Source: Euptelea pleiosperma (taxonomy: Eukaryota; Streptophyta; Magnoliopsida; Ranunculales; Eupteleaceae). From it: 64,000 nucleotides of DNA. The position numbers and the translations under genes are program-made. A model generated the notes under the pieces. That model searched no databases, had not been told where the DNA came from, and was given only the letters and a program-made list of their open reading frames with translations. Below are positions 22,944 through 35,315 of this stretch, one piece after another (position 1 is the first letter of the stretch; each line of letters opens with the position of its first letter). The stretch spans positions 22,073,190 through 22,137,189 of the forward strand of contig CM068553.1 of the NCBI GenBank assembly GCA_035048495.1, written 5' to 3'.

Positions 22944-24810
22944 CAACCCCCAACCAGCATATTGCCAATCCTTGGCAATTAGTGCGAAGTAAATGAGCTT
23001 AAAAGGGCTCTGCACATGCTGCACACTTTTTCATATTAGCTCCGGGAAAACACCGTTCATCAAATTATTGAATGGATGCAAAAACAGTTACATGCTAGCG
23101 AAGAGGTTGAAAGTTTTGGCAAGACTACAGACTGATAATCATGACCCAGAATAGTCAGACTCTGCGTGTGTGTGTGCTCAACATTCTCATCATCCGACAA
23201 TAAAGATTTCCAGATCACCTCTAAGTTTTTCTGCCTCGACCTCAAATCTCACATGTTTAGCACTCAGAATAGAATCACACAAGAAGGGTTTTCTTCTTTT
23301 CTCTCAATTTATATGTGAGGAGATGTATTTAATATAAAGAGGCAAAAGATCTCACATATGTTTTATTTGAAGGAAGGACATCTTTAACAGAAGAAGATCT
23401 CATGATTGGAATACCACTTCACTCGGGAACGTCAGATCAAACTCTATAGCTTCTCTTTCTCCAATCTCCACATTTTATGATCGTACTATCCTAGAATCAA
23501 GTAGGACTTTCCTGGGTTGTAATGAGGCTTAGGTCAGGTGTAGAAAAATAAAGGTATATAGGATTTCAAAGATCTTGAGAGGATATTGTCATTTTCTTGA
23601 ATTTTTCCTGCGACGTAACACCATTATCTGGTTCTTTTTCCTTTTTTCGTATTTTTCTCTTTTTCTTGATATTTCTGAGACTGCTCAATTTCTTTTCAGC
23701 TCTTCTTCATACTTTCTTTTCATATTTTGTTTTCAGCTTGAACCACTTTCTTTTCCTTTTGATTCTTCTTCTTTACTTTTCTTTTCACGGTACACCCACA
23801 TCAGTTATTCTTTTGTCCATCTCAAAATAAGGGTAGCCAGTCATGTTTCGTACCTGGACTGGATTTTAGGTTGATGGGTTTGCAAATAAAAGGCTTTTAT
23901 AGAAAGGTTCAAGGGGTTTCTAGTGAAGTATAATTCAGGTGAGTAAAAAGGCTGAATGGTTCAGAAAAAATGGCCTAAATCATTTTCTAGGGTTTGCACT
24001 ATTATGTATACTGTCTTGACTGGATATAGAGAAGGTTCTGTCGTAGTAATCCAATGTTGATGTCGTTTCGAGTTTTATGATCGAAGCAAAAGATAATGAG
24101 ATCTCTCAACGAATATTGCGGGCATGAAGAATAGTGAGTCATCCATTGGCTTAGGATTATTGTATAACTCTCTGAAATGATTAAAGGCTCGAAAGCTCAC
24201 TGGGTTAGGTCTCCACAATTATTCTCACAGGATCTCTAGAGTTTCAAAACTTAGGATGACTCTGATGTTGATAGTGTACAATTGTGCCAAATCTGAGTTT
24301 TTCTGAGTTTTCAAACCTGCTGTAGTCACGCCTGACTTGACTCGACGCTAACTTTAAACAAAAATTGACATCCTCAATACTGACTTAACGAAGGTTTTTA
24401 GCTAATCAAAGTCAGGGTATTTGACACATTTTTGAAATTCTAGAAAACTTTTGGAGAACATCGGAAATCACCCCAAAAATCCCACCCCCAACCAAAATAC
24501 AGCACCGTCCTCGGTGCTCATGACCGGGACATAAAATGATGAAAAATCGGTGATGATGATGCAAAGGATCAGGGAGGATGTTACCAAGTCAGCAGAAACT
24601 CGACAGTGAGTGATACCGTATTATCGGAAGAATGAATGTACCTGCATTTCCAAAGATATAACAATAATAACAAATGCATGAGACTCATGTACTCTAGGAA
24701 TACCGGAATTGCCTTTCTGAAAGCGCTAAGTTTTATGTCTTCAGCCAGACATGACGGGGGTATATCAAGTACCCCCAACCAAGTTGGAGCTCAGGAGACT
24801 GAGTGGATCA
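22944..24810 (-). other. Athila 3' non-coding region, no env-like ORF
   Basis: About 1.87 kb between the integrase stop and the 3' LTR. The PPT-like GGTTGGGGGTTG lies at 22944-22955. Many Athila elements carry an env-like ORF here; I see none, only short frames with no recognisable membrane pattern. Conserved blocks are shared with the deleted copy at 7941-9910. Confidence 0.75.
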
Positions 24811-26038
24811 TCAGTCGACATAAACAGGATCGATGAGATCAATTTCAAAAGTCTGAATGAACGACACATCAAGTTCATGGAATTGCTTAAGATGTTGACC
24901 ATTGACCTGGAATGAGGAGTGATCCTTGGGATCCTCAATAGTGATTGCCCCGAAGGGTGTGACTGCGGTGACCGTATAAGGACTGGTCCACCTAGATTTC
25001 AGTTTCCCAGGGAAGAGATGGAGACGAGAATTATAAAGGAGGACCTTCTGTCCTGGATGGAACTCTTTCCTAAGGATGCTCTTGTCATGTATCCACTTCA
25101 TTTTTGCTTTGTAATTCTTTGACAAGTTGTAGGCATCATTTCTGAGTTCTTCTAACTCATTCATTTGAAGTTTCCGCTCCTCCCCTGCGGAGTCTAGGTC
25201 GAAGTTGAGCTTCTTAATGGCCCACAGGGCACGATGTTCAATCTCTACCGGAAGATGACAGGGTTTCCCAAAGACCAGACGATAGGGAGACATATTGAGT
25301 GGGGTCTTGTAGGCAGTTCTGTATGCCCATAAAGCATCAGTGAGACGAGTAGACCAGTCTTTACGTGTGGTATTGACTGTCTTCTCCAAGATCTGCTTGA
25401 TCTGACGATTAGAAACCTCCACTTGACCACTAGTCTGCGGATGATAAGCTAGGGCAACCTTGTGGGTTACCCCATACTTTTTCATTAAGTTCTCGAATAT
25501 CTTATTGCAGAAATGGGTGCCCCCATCACTAATGATGGCCTTAGGGGCACCGAATCGAGCGAAGATGAACTCCTTTAGGAATTTGACCACCACTTTGTGG
25601 TCATTGGTCTTGGTGGGAATGGCTTCTATCCATTTGGATACATAGTCTACCGCAAGGAGAATGTACTCAAAACCATAGGAAATGGGAAAGGGGCCCATGA
25701 AGTCGATGCCCCAAATGTCAAATATTTCATCGACCTGGATGGGAGTGAGGGGCACCATGTTCCTCTGGGAGATGCGGCCTAGATGCTGGCAATTAGGACA
25801 GGTTTTGCAGTAGATATGGGCATCTTTAAATAGTGTAGGCCAGTAGAATCCGCATTGCAGGACTTTTTCTGCAGTTTTCTTAGTACTGAAGACAAGGTTG
25901 GTCATGACACGAGGACAAGATATTGAGTTGGTCCGACTCAGGGACACAGAGACGAATGATCTAGTCAGGACAGTATTTATACAAATAAGGGTCATCCCAA
26001 GAGTAGTACTTAACTCTTGCTAGGAATTGGCTTTTGTC
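24811..26038 (-). pseudogene. Athila integrase
   Basis: The frame 24811-25995 holds the CC half of the HHCC zinc-binding motif (CKTCPNCQ), then the complete catalytic triad: Asp in [10 protein letters not shown], Asp in IISDGGTHF, Glu in [14 protein letters not shown]-terminal region follows ([20 protein letters not shown], then [11 protein letters not shown]). The HH half is lost: a frameshift near 25890 and a stop near 25970 separate it from the preceding RNase H frame. Integrase inserts the cDNA into the genome. The core is well preserved, consistent with recent decay. Confidence 0.9.
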
Positions 26039-28303
26039 CTATTTTGACCAGTGTGAAGACATTTCTTCGGTGACAAGGTAGTTGACAATGTCAGCATACC
26101 AAGGATTAACAGAGATGGTGAACAGTTGTTCGTCTGGAAAGGTTTCAGGGATGGGCTGGGTGTCGAAGGATGACTCTAAAGTCAGTCTAGACAAGTGATC
26201 AGCCACTACATTCTCAGTTCCTTTCTTATCCTTAATCTCGAGGTCGAATTCCTGCAGTAAGAGAATCCATCGAATTAATCGAGGTTTGGTTTCCTTTTTT
26301 GACATGAGATAACGAAGGGCTGCATGATCAGTGTACACTACCACCTTAGTGGCTAAGAGGTACTGACGGAATTTATCAAGGGCGAAGACTACCGCTAGGA
26401 GTTCTTTCTCAGTGGTAGAGTAATTCATTTGGGCAGAGTTAAGAGTTTTGCTCGCGTAGTAGATCACGTGTGACCTTTTGTCAACTCTCTGCCCTAGAAC
26501 GGTGCCTAATGCGTAGTCAGAAGCATCGCACATTACCTCGAAAGGTAGAGTCCAGTCCGGGGGACGGATAATGGGCGCAGTAGTGAGCTCAGATTTGAGA
26601 CGCTCAAATGCCTTGACACAGTCAGCATTAAAGTCGAAAGGACTATCTTTAGCCAGAAGATGGGACAGAGGTCGAGTGATTTGAGAGAAGTCCTTGATGA
26701 ATCGCCTATAGAATCCTCCGTGTCCCAAAAAGGACCGGATGTCACGTACGGACTTAGGAATGGGCAAGGTCGAGATGATATCGATTTTAGCTTTGTCGAC
26801 CTCAATGCCCTGATGGGAAATGACATGTCCCAGAACAATGCCCTTCTTCACCATGAAGTGGCATTTCTCCCAATTGAGGACAAGTTGCTTGTCCTGACAG
26901 CGTTGAAGTACAAGCCCTAGATGGTTCAGACAGTCATCAAAGGATGACCCAAAAACTGAGAAGTCGTCCATAAAGACTTCGAGGAATTTTTCCACCATGT
27001 CAGAGAATATGCTCATCATACACCTTTGAAAGGTCGCGGGTGCATTGCAGAGGCCAAAGGGCATGCGCTTGTAGGCAAAAGTGCCAAAGGGACAGGTGAA
27101 AGTTGTCTTCTCGTGATCCTCAAGGGCGATGGGTATTTGATTATACCCTGAGTAACCATCGAGGAAGCAGTAATAGGAGTGACCTGCTAGTCTCTCCAAC
27201 ATTTGGTCTATGAAGGGTAAAGGAAAATGGTCCTTCCTAGTGTTGGTGTTGAGTCGTCGGTAATCGATGCAGACTCTCCACCCTTTCTTCAGGCGCTGGG
27301 TGACCATTTCCTTGTTCTCATTTTCCACAACTGTGAATCCTGCCTTTTTAGGGACGACATGAATAGGACTCACCCATTTGCTATCGGAGATGGGGTAAAT
27401 GATACCCGCATCTAACAGTTTAAGGACCTCGTCCCGGACTACATCCTTCAAGACGGGGTTCAACCTCCTCTGGTGTTCTCGAGAGGTTTTGGATTCATCC
27501 TCGAGATAGATGTGATGTTGGCACACCGAGGGGTCTATGCCACGAATATCATCTATAGTCCAACCTATCGCAGATTTGTGCTCGTTGAGCAGCTCAAGAA
27601 GTTTCTTACGTTCACTCGCAGACAAAGCGGAAGCAATAATGACAGGGTAGGTTTCCTTAGGACCAAGATAGGCATAGGAAAGATCTGTGGGAAGAGGCTT
27701 AAGCTCCAATATTGGAGCAGATGGAGTAGAAATAGGTGTCACAGAAGACACGGATTGAAGAGGTTTGACTTCAGTAGGTAAAGGAAGGATGGGTTCTCTG
27801 GCCATGGTTATCAGAGGCTCGAACTCGATGAGTGGAGCGGGGATCTCTATCAGTGGAGCAGTCTCCAAAAGGTCATTGAGATCAGAAATAGCTGACTCTG
27901 TTGCAAAGTCAGCTCCAAAGTGTTCTAGACACTGCTTAAGAATATCTTCGGTGGAGTCCGGGATTAGACTCTCAACGGCACACATTTCATCGGTCACTTC
28001 GCGATCGGCATCTTGTTGCATTAAACGAAAGATATTGACCTCAGATTTGAGGTTTCCGAAAGCAATGGACATGTTTCCGTCCCGGCAACCGATGTGTGCA
28101 TTCGCGGTGGCAAGGAATGGACGGCCTAAGATGACCGGAATGCGGTTATCCTGACACGGCTCGGTGTCTAGAATGATAAAGTCCACAGGATAATAAAAGT
28201 CAGCGACTTTTACTAGGACATCTTCAATGATTCCTCTTGGAATCTTGATGGACTGATCAGCCAATTTCAGGGTGACATTGGTAGGCTTCATATCTTTCAG
28301 TCC
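26039..28303 (-). pseudogene. Athila reverse transcriptase and RNase H
   Basis: About 750 open residues. The RT has [26 protein letters not shown] (first catalytic Asp), [16 protein letters not shown] and FMDDFSVFG (both Asp of the YxDD box retained, Tyr to Phe as in Athila). RNase H follows with [28 protein letters not shown] and [11 protein letters not shown]. This frame is continuous with the upstream gag-protease frame except for one TAG after the protease motif (28304-28306). It closes with a TAG after HWSK at 26036-26038. The catalytic residues are intact; the enclosing polyprotein is not. Confidence 0.93.
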
Positions 28304-28306
28304 TAA

Positions 28307-30151
28307 CTACTGATATACCGAGAACGGTATGAGGTTAACGCTAGCCCCTAAATCTAGCAAGGCAGTGCAGCTAAAGTTGTCACCAATTTCACATTGGACA
28401 GTTGGGCTACCTGGATCCTTGTGTTTGATCACACTATTGCGTTGAATGAACGCGGTAGCTTTTTCGGCCAAGAAGGCAGCTTTGGGTACATGCGTACGCC
28501 GCTTAACTGTGCACAAGTCCTTGAGGAATTTGGCATAGGAAGGGATTTGCTTGATAGCAGAAAGGAATGGGATATTGATCTGGACGTCTTTAAAGACGTC
28601 TAAGATCTCAGAGAATTGCTGATCCCGCTTATCTTGGACAAGTCTGTCCGGGAAGGGAGGCTTTACTCGACAAATGGGTTTGTCTTTAGCCTTAGATTTC
28701 TGCACAGGGATATCTGATGTTGGTGCAGAGGTAGAAGAAGCAGAGGTAGGATTTGGACTAGTTTCCACGGTGCGAGTGATGGGTACTGAAGATGGCACCG
28801 GTGGTGGTTGGACTCCCATGTCCACAGTTTTTCCAGATCGTAGGGTGGTTACAGCTTGCACCTCCCCTTGACACTTCTCATTCTGGCTTTGAGATTGGGA
28901 TCCGATCTCATATACTGCCCCTTTGGCATTTCCTTTAGGGTTGGCAATGGGTTGGCTAGGAAAGATGCCTTTAGCTTTCTCAGCTTCCAGGTTGCCTAAG
29001 CGTTGCTCTAGACGAAGCAAGGATTGTTGTTGCTGTTGCTCTAGGCGTTGCATAGATTGTTGTTGCTGAGTAATGAGTTGAGCTAGAAGGTCCTCTATAC
29101 CAGATTTGGGGACCGACTGTTGGGGAACAGCTAAAGGGAGCTGAGGCACCAATTCGTGACTCGAGCTCATCGGGGCATTATAGTTATAGGCGGAAGAATT
29201 AGTTGGGACAATCTGTTGGTTCTGATAGTTCTGGGGAGCTCTTTGCTGATTCTGAAATGTGCTCTGTTGTCCAGAGTATTGACCCTGTTGGAACTGCTGG
29301 TTCTGAGTAGATGGGTACTGATTCTGCTGATATTGTCCCTGATTGAATTGCCTATTGGGTTGATTGAACCCAGGAGGATACATGCCCTGAGGTTGACGTG
29401 GAGGTTGAGCTTGTGGTTGAGTAGACTGAGGCCGCCAGGAGAAGTTAGGGTGGTTTCTCGTGTCTGGATGATAAGATTGACTATACGAGTTCTGAGTGGG
29501 TGGTTTGTATGTGCTGAAAGCACAAACTTCTTCCTGAAGAGGATTAGACCATCCTTCATTCAAAGGACAATGCTCAGTAGTATGGGAGGGTTGCAGACAG
29601 AGGGTGCAGGATTCCATAGGGCTCTCGTGTCCCACATGCATGACTGGGGTAGATTGTTGAGTAGGCTTTTGTACAGACACAGCCAGTGCCGAGACTGACT
29701 TGCTCAACTCTTGAATGACAGATCGAAGCTCAGTATCAGCTGTAGCATCATGTCCCTTGGTTGTCCTTTGGACTGAAGTGGTTCAACTGAACTCTGAGTC
29801 AGTCGTCCAATGTTGAGAGTTTTCTCCTAACTCTCCCAAGAATTTGTATGAATCGGTCGGAGTTTGGTGCAGGAATTTTCCTTGGCACATTGACTCTACC
29901 ATGGTACGGGACTCATCAGTAAGTCCCTTGTAGAAGACATGGACAAGATTGCCCTTGTCGATGCTATGGTGGGGACACTTAGTCAGGTAGTCTTGGAATC
30001 TATCCCACGCTTCGAAAAATTTCTCATCGGACTTCTGTCGAAAGTCCTGGATGAGTTGCTTCATTTGGTTGGTCCGAGTCATGGGGTAGAATTTAGACAT
30101 GAATTTGCCCACCAATTCTTTCCAACTGCTGATTGAATCAGCGGGTAAGGA
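28307..30151 (-). pseudogene. Athila gag C-terminal half and protease
   Basis: Continues gag from SWKELVGKFMSKFYPMTRTN (30060-30120), then KFFEAWDRFQDYLTKCPHH, to one in-frame TGA at 29780-29782. After that come a CTLCLQPSHTTEHCPLN zinc-knuckle region (about 29570-29620), a Gln/Pro-rich linker, a QQQQQSMQRLEQQQQQ repeat and the protease region CTALLDLGASVNLIPFSVYQ (DLGAS in place of DTGAS, as usual in Athila). The frame is otherwise open. The 5' half of gag lies at 33189-33602, beyond the solo LTR. Gag forms particles and binds RNA; the protease cleaves Gag-Pol. Confidence 0.9.
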
Positions 30152-31769
30152 GTATGAAAGTAGGTATTTTCTGCGTCGTTGGTTACGGAAACCCTAACTT
30201 CAACACATTTTTAATTGATCCGAGACATTTAACCTGTAAAATGGGCAATTTTGCACAGTGGCTCGTGTCGGATGTCGATCCGCACTCGGGATTAGTCGGA
30301 TTAACACGAATAAGAACAAAAACTGACGGACCATCACAAGAAATAATAGATAAAAACAAACTTCATCATTCATTAATCAAAATGTCCTTACAATATTTGA
30401 ATTAGCAACAGTCAAAACCAGACTAAAAAAAAAACATTCTAGAGAGAGAAAAATATAAGAAGAATAGGTAGAGAGAGAAGATGAGAGAAGAGGCATTTTA
30501 GAGAGAGAAAATGGAAAGTATAGAGAGAGAAAGAGAGAAGTAGAGAGAGAAAGTAAAGAAATCTAGAGAGAGAAAGTAGAGAGGAGATTGTGGTAGAAAT
30601 AGTTAGAGAGAGAAAGTAAGATAACGATCTAGGTAGAGAGAGAAAGTGAGATTTAGAGAGGAAAAGAGATCCAGAGAAAGAAATTAAAGAAAATGAGAGA
30701 AATGCCTTGAAGATCTTACCGGAGTGATGAGATCGAGATCAACCAAAGAAGATGAGTGATCGGCCATGAGTTGCCTAACCTTGGTGAAGAAAGAGGAGAG
30801 CCCGTGCTCTTGAAGAGGAGGAGCACAATCCCGGAGAAGCCAACGATGTTGTTGCTTGCTGGTCTATGCACACAGCATGGATAGGGAGGAGGTGTTTGTT
30901 GGCTCATTGTGTGAGGCACGTTGCTTAGCAGGTTCGTTGCACTAGCAGCAACGGTTGGAGAATGGAGGAAAGGTCGGGCAGCAACATGGTGCAAAGTGAA
31001 GAGCTTGGGAGGATGATGGATGGTGGTTGAAGGACGTTGGGGTATGGTGGAAGTGCTGCCCAGAATAGTGGAGTGAAACAACAGGTGAGGGCGTTCTTCC
31101 CTCCTCCTTCATCTCTTCTCTCCTTCTCTTTTCTTCTTTTCTTGTTTTCTTGGCCAATAGGCTTTCACGGTTTAACCCGTGAATGAGGAAGATCACCACT
31201 ATCCCAGCTAAGGAGATCAGATCGTGGAGGGCAGCGTGGAGCAGCAGGTGCAGCGGTTTGGAGGGCGTTGCAAGACTGCAACGTGGAGGACTGAGGGTGG
31301 TTGCAGCAGCAACTCCCATCCACGAGATGAGAGTTGCAGGTGGTGATGTTGCTGTCCGGGCAACAAGGCTATGGAGAGAGTATCATGGAGAGGATGCTGG
31401 CTAGTGGCTGGAGAGCTTCAAGGGGATTGGAGAAAGAGAGAGTTCCTGGGTTGCTGTTCAACTTGGCACCAAGGACGATGAACAATGGACAGATCAGCAA
31501 GGTGGAGCGACGGTTGTGGATGGCGCTGGGTTGCACACTAGCAACCGTGACCGACTGGTGCACTTGTAGAGAGAGGAGGGCAGACCTGCAATGTGAAGTA
31601 GGTGCTGGTTCAGATGGCCGGAATAGACGGACTGGTGGAATTGAACCAGTCCGCCGGAGGAAGGAGGTAGACTCCTTGCAGAACAAGAAGGAGAGGCCGA
31701 AGAAGACTGGCAGAAGGAGGAGGCGCGTGGTGTGTGTAGTGGCAGCAACGGTGGAGAGGCCGTGAGCGA

Positions 31770-31901
31770 CCGGAGTTGCAGTTTTGCAACTCCGGCGTGA
31801 AGAAGGGAGGAGGAAGATGACCGGAGTTCTGCAACTCCGGTGTGCAAACGAAGAGAAGCGGAGAAAGAAGAAAGAATAAAAAAGAAGAAGAAGAAGAAGA
31901 A

Positions 31902-31933
<32 letters not shown>

Positions 31934-31971
31934 AAGCCTTACCAGACGGCCGGAGTTGCAGGCAACTCCGG
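31770..31971. repeat. Three CCGGAGTTGC hairpins in solo LTR
   Basis: Inverted repeats at 31770-31795 (arms CCGGAGTTGCA), 31821-31840 (arms CCGGAGTT) and 31950-31971 (arms CCGGAGTTGC). The same motif recurs in other Athila LTRs. Confidence 0.85.
31881..31933. repeat. (AAG)n microsatellite
   Basis: Uninterrupted AAG trinucleotides for about 45 bp, then a degraded tail. The lysine-rich open frame over it is a low-complexity artefact. Confidence 0.95.
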
Positions 31972-32199
31972 CGAAGACGTGAAGAAGATGAAGAAAAGGA
32001 AAAAAAAGAAAAGAAGAAAAAGAAGGAGAATGGGGCCGAGGGAGAAGGGAAAACGTGGGGAAGAGTAAAGGGGAAGGATTGGAAGAGATTGGAGGGGGAT
32101 TAGGGTTCGAACGAACCCCTATCCTTCTCCTTTTAAAGCTTCCCTATTTCCTTTAATGGAAATAGGGGATTTTTGAAAATAAAAAAATAAGAAAAATAA

Positions 32200-32221
32200 T
32201 TTTTTTTTTTTTTTTTTTTTT
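32200..32221. repeat. Poly(T) run
   Basis: Twenty-two T in a row inside the solo LTR. Confidence 0.95.
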
Positions 32222-32670
32222 AAGTAAAAACCTACTTTTCTATGGGGAATCTCCCCAATTAGTGGACCCCCCATTTAATTAAAATTATTTTGAAATTCGC
32301 GGGGTCCACTAACTGGTCGGACATCAGGTCGATGAAGATGGGCCCGGCTATTGGCCCACATGGATTGATGATGTCCATCGTCTCACAAGATGATGTGATA
32401 GACAGTCTGATGGCGATCGGATGGATGGTGACTTGATTGGGACTCAGATTGGTAGATCGACGGATCTAGAGAGATCCAACGGTCCGATTGAAGATCCAAC
32501 GGTCCGATGGAAGATCCAACGGTTAGAAAGCTAAGGGAGATGAGATAGAGTTGATGGGCAGGAGTTCTGGGGTTAGGTCAGTAGATTCGAGGACCGAGAG
32601 ATGAAGAGAGAGAGAGAATAAGGAGAGATGAGAGAGAAAGTATCAGAAAATAGAGAGAAAAGCACTGGCG

Positions 32671-32730
32671 GAGGGTCTGGAACCCTGGTCTTCACTGTGA
32701 CATCCTCACGCTTCTCCAGTAGAGTCGACC
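32671..32730 (-). other. tRNA-like module, degenerate copy
   Basis: Minus strand: CTCTACTGGAGAAGC then CAGGGTTCCAGACCCTC at the same spacing as the 22429-22492 module. Related copies lie at 56407-56466 (minus), 57121-57179 and 58211-58269 (plus). Confidence 0.4.
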
Positions 32731-33188
32731 ATCATTCTTTGCTGACTCATGTGGCTTTAAACGCTTTGGTCCGTCTCTTGGTCATTGGCTCTCCTACTCT
32801 CTTCGTTCTTTGGGCCGGCTTTTTGGTCCTCTTATTCAGCCCATATTTGGCCCATATCTTCTAGTCATAGCATGTGGGCTTTTTAAGCTTTGATAATGGG
32901 CTTTCATGATCGATTTGGGCCCACAAGTCTTGAGAATCGTCCCATCGGGGTTTCCTACGACAGAAGAAGCGCGTAATGAGACTTTATCAGAACGGCTTAA
33001 TATCTAGACTTCCGAAAATGTGTTTAATGCATGCAAATATAGCATTTCGTCCAAAAAAGTGTGTTCTACGCAACATAAGAGACTCTTACGTAGAAAAGTA
33101 GGTAAATAGAGTATTTTACGTAGGAGAATGCAATAACGCTAAAAGGTTAATTGCTTAAAATAAGCACTTTTGAGCGAATATCAGAGTA

Positions 33189-33602
33189 GAGCCAATCTGA
33201 GGCTCGATCTTTGAGCGAGAATGGAAAAACTCGCAGACGCACATTGTCATCATCGAGGTTCTGATTCTTGAAAAGTAGGATGACATGTTGGAATTCCCTA
33301 ATATGGGAATATGGGTCTTCTTTTGGGAGACCACGAAAGGTTGGCAGCATTTGGATCGTCTGCGGCCTGATCTCAAATTGTACCGCCGTAGTAGGTGGGA
33401 GAATAATGCAAGTGGGCGGATTAGCAGAGATAGGGGCGAATGTCTCGATAAGAGGTCGTTCAACTGCCATGACTACAAAGGTAGTAGCACTGGGGGAGGC
33501 GGGTGGTGAAAGAGATGGGGAAGAATTCAGTGGAGGATCCACTGTAGGTACGTGATTCTCAGATCGAATCAAGTGCTTGTTCGGACGATTCCAAACGGGC
33601 AT
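33189..33602 (-). pseudogene. Athila gag N-terminal part
   Basis: The ATG chosen is at 33600-33602 (MPVWNRPNKHLIRSENHVP). A Pro/Ser-rich stretch is followed by the conserved gag core start: MLPTFRGLPKEDPYSHIREF, DDDNVRLRVFPFSLKDRASD, ending at WLY where the solo LTR begins. The other half is at 28307-30151. Open to the insertion point. Confidence 0.88.
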
Positions 33603-35295
33603 ACGCGAATGAGGCAAGCTCTATACTTGGCAAAAAGTTGCCAAAGAGGAACACTATCCTAAATGATGCACACCAAGCACAGATAATCCTATTCTAAGCA
33701 ATCAGGATATATTTTAGGAATTATCTTTGTTAGTTTTGGGGCTAGAGTAGATTATGACAGTGGGCGGACCACTGGTTTATCTTTTAACCGCCGAACTAAC
33801 TGTTTTGCACTCAGAGGTTCTCACCAGGCTACACTCTTCAGAGCGAATCCTTTAGTACTAACTCTAGTTAACAACAAGGCAATCCGAAGCCTAGACAGAC
33901 GTGCGGCACAATGGCTGACTTAAGTACGTCCCAGACTAACCGGATTGGTCAAGTGGATAAGAAGAGTGTTCCCTCGGGTTAAGCTAGGGTTGATGCGTGT
34001 TCCTAGTCCACACGCAACTAACCGCCGAATAGTCCAAGATGCCACGTCGAGCTCAGTGTACTTGAGTAGCAGGGACTTATGGGTGTGTTAGACAACAGGG
34101 ACCCGCGTTCGTGGTCTTATTTCGATTGGATGTTAAGCAGGTTCGCTTTGCGTGGATTTTTCCTCGAACACCGGGCTAATTGGCTCTACTTCTTGATTCT
34201 TTTTATTATAGATGGATCCTGGGGATCAATTTCAGCTGGAGTGATGAGGTGGGTGATGAAATCCCACCAGTTGTAAAAGAGCTGGGTCTGCTCGATTAAT
34301 GTTCAATTATTAACGGCCATGCCACGCAAGTCGAGTAATATGTATGCGAAAGCAAATAGACAAGCTGCAATGATTCACCCAAATTGCTCTGTATCGCACT
34401 CAAGGCGAGGATAGAGACTTACCTCCCGTGGGCCACGCCACGGGGTCACCTCCGTGGGTTAGAGAGGGGTATCCTAATGGGCTTGGGCCCGACTCCACCT
34501 CTTTGAGCTTTCGCTCTCTACCCACACTGGATCGTGTTCCTGCAGAAACAGTTAGATCGCACGGTCTAGGTATGTGGGATTCTAGTTGGAAGATCCTTGC
34601 CTTTTTAGGGTTCACTGAACAAGCATTGAATTTAGGCAAGTTTTTGAATTAGTTTCCAAATTCGAGATGGGTTAAAATTTAGGAATTCCCAGATTGGAAA
34701 ATACCTAGATTGGAAAGTTTCCCGAACTGTGGAGATCTTCCAAGAGAGATTTGATTGCGAGATCCCTTATAATTTTGGGAAATTTCCCAAAATTGAAATT
34801 CTGCTAGATTTGGGGTGTTTCCTTTTGCAGACTTTTCCAAATTCGGAAGATTTCTAAAGATAGAAATTTTTCTAAAGAGGACACTTCTAAGAAGGGAAAC
34901 CCTAATTAAGCAAAGTTTCAAGATTTTAGAATCTTTCCAAAAATCGCAAATCCTGGATTGGTGATTTCTAAAAATCTGCAGAATATGAAACCCTAATTTT
35001 TTTGAATTTTGAATTTATTATTTTTTTGGTATTTTTCACTTAATCTAGGGTTTCTAAAAAACCCTAGAACAAGATCTAGCAGTTATATGGAAAGCAGTAA
35101 AATTCCTAAATTATTACAAATTGCACTCGGCCTTCCGAGGCATTAAAAATAGTAATTTAAAAACTGCTAAAAATCAACAAAAACAAAAAAAATAGAAAGT
35201 TTCCCGAAAAGGTCGGGCTGGCCAAATTGAGCAGCTTTTCGCTTCAGCAACTTTCCAATTCCGTCTTTACGTCCTTTTTCGCACTCCCGAACACC
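33603..35295 (-). other. Athila 5' leader, non-coding
   Basis: About 1.7 kb between the PBS and the gag ATG. It is AT-rich with repeated TTTCCAAATTC-like words at 34640-34900. I see no ORF, RNA gene or tandem array. Confidence 0.7.
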
Positions 35296-35313
35296 CGAGC
35301 GGCAGCGGCGCCA
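35296..35313 (-). other. Athila primer-binding site
   Basis: Minus strand TGGCGCCGCTGCCGCTCG, two bases inside the 5' LTR. Plant Athila elements usually have TGGCGCCGTTGCCGGGGA, complementary to the tRNA-Asp 3' end; the first 14 bases match with one change. It fixes the element's direction as minus. Confidence 0.85.
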
Positions 35314-35315
35314 TT

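Larger units (their letters stand above)
30157..33183 (-). mobile_element. Solo Athila LTR nested in Athila gag
   Basis: Ends TGAAAGTAGG and GCGAATATCA (plus strand), 3027 bp. Perfect 5-bp target duplication GAGTA at 30152-30156 and 33184-33188. Gag reads DRASDWLY on the right and SWKELVGKFM on the left, so the insertion site is exact. It contains AGAGAGAGAAA tracts (30438-30690), three CCGGAGTT hairpins (31770-31971), an (AAG)n run, a T22 run and a tRNA-like module (32671-32730). It belongs to a different LTR subfamily from its host element. Confidence 0.95.

Noticed and set aside
29156..29698. A 180-codon plus-strand ORF
   Set aside because: It lies exactly opposite the Athila gag linker; the minus frame has the recognisable zinc knuckle and protease. 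It is a shadow.
24811..30151. Endogenous virus (pararetrovirus) as source of the RT
   Set aside because: Domain order RT-RNase H-integrase, LTRs, tRNA-Asp-type PBS and 5-bp duplication identify an Athila retrotransposon.
31840..32103. Lysine-rich ORF on the plus strand
   Set aside because: It is a translation of the (AAG)n run and neighbouring purine-rich LTR sequence.
33603..35295. rRNA- or snRNA-like sequence in the Athila leader
   Set aside because: I checked for conserved rRNA words and saw none; the leader only contains AT-rich sequence and retroelement leader composition.
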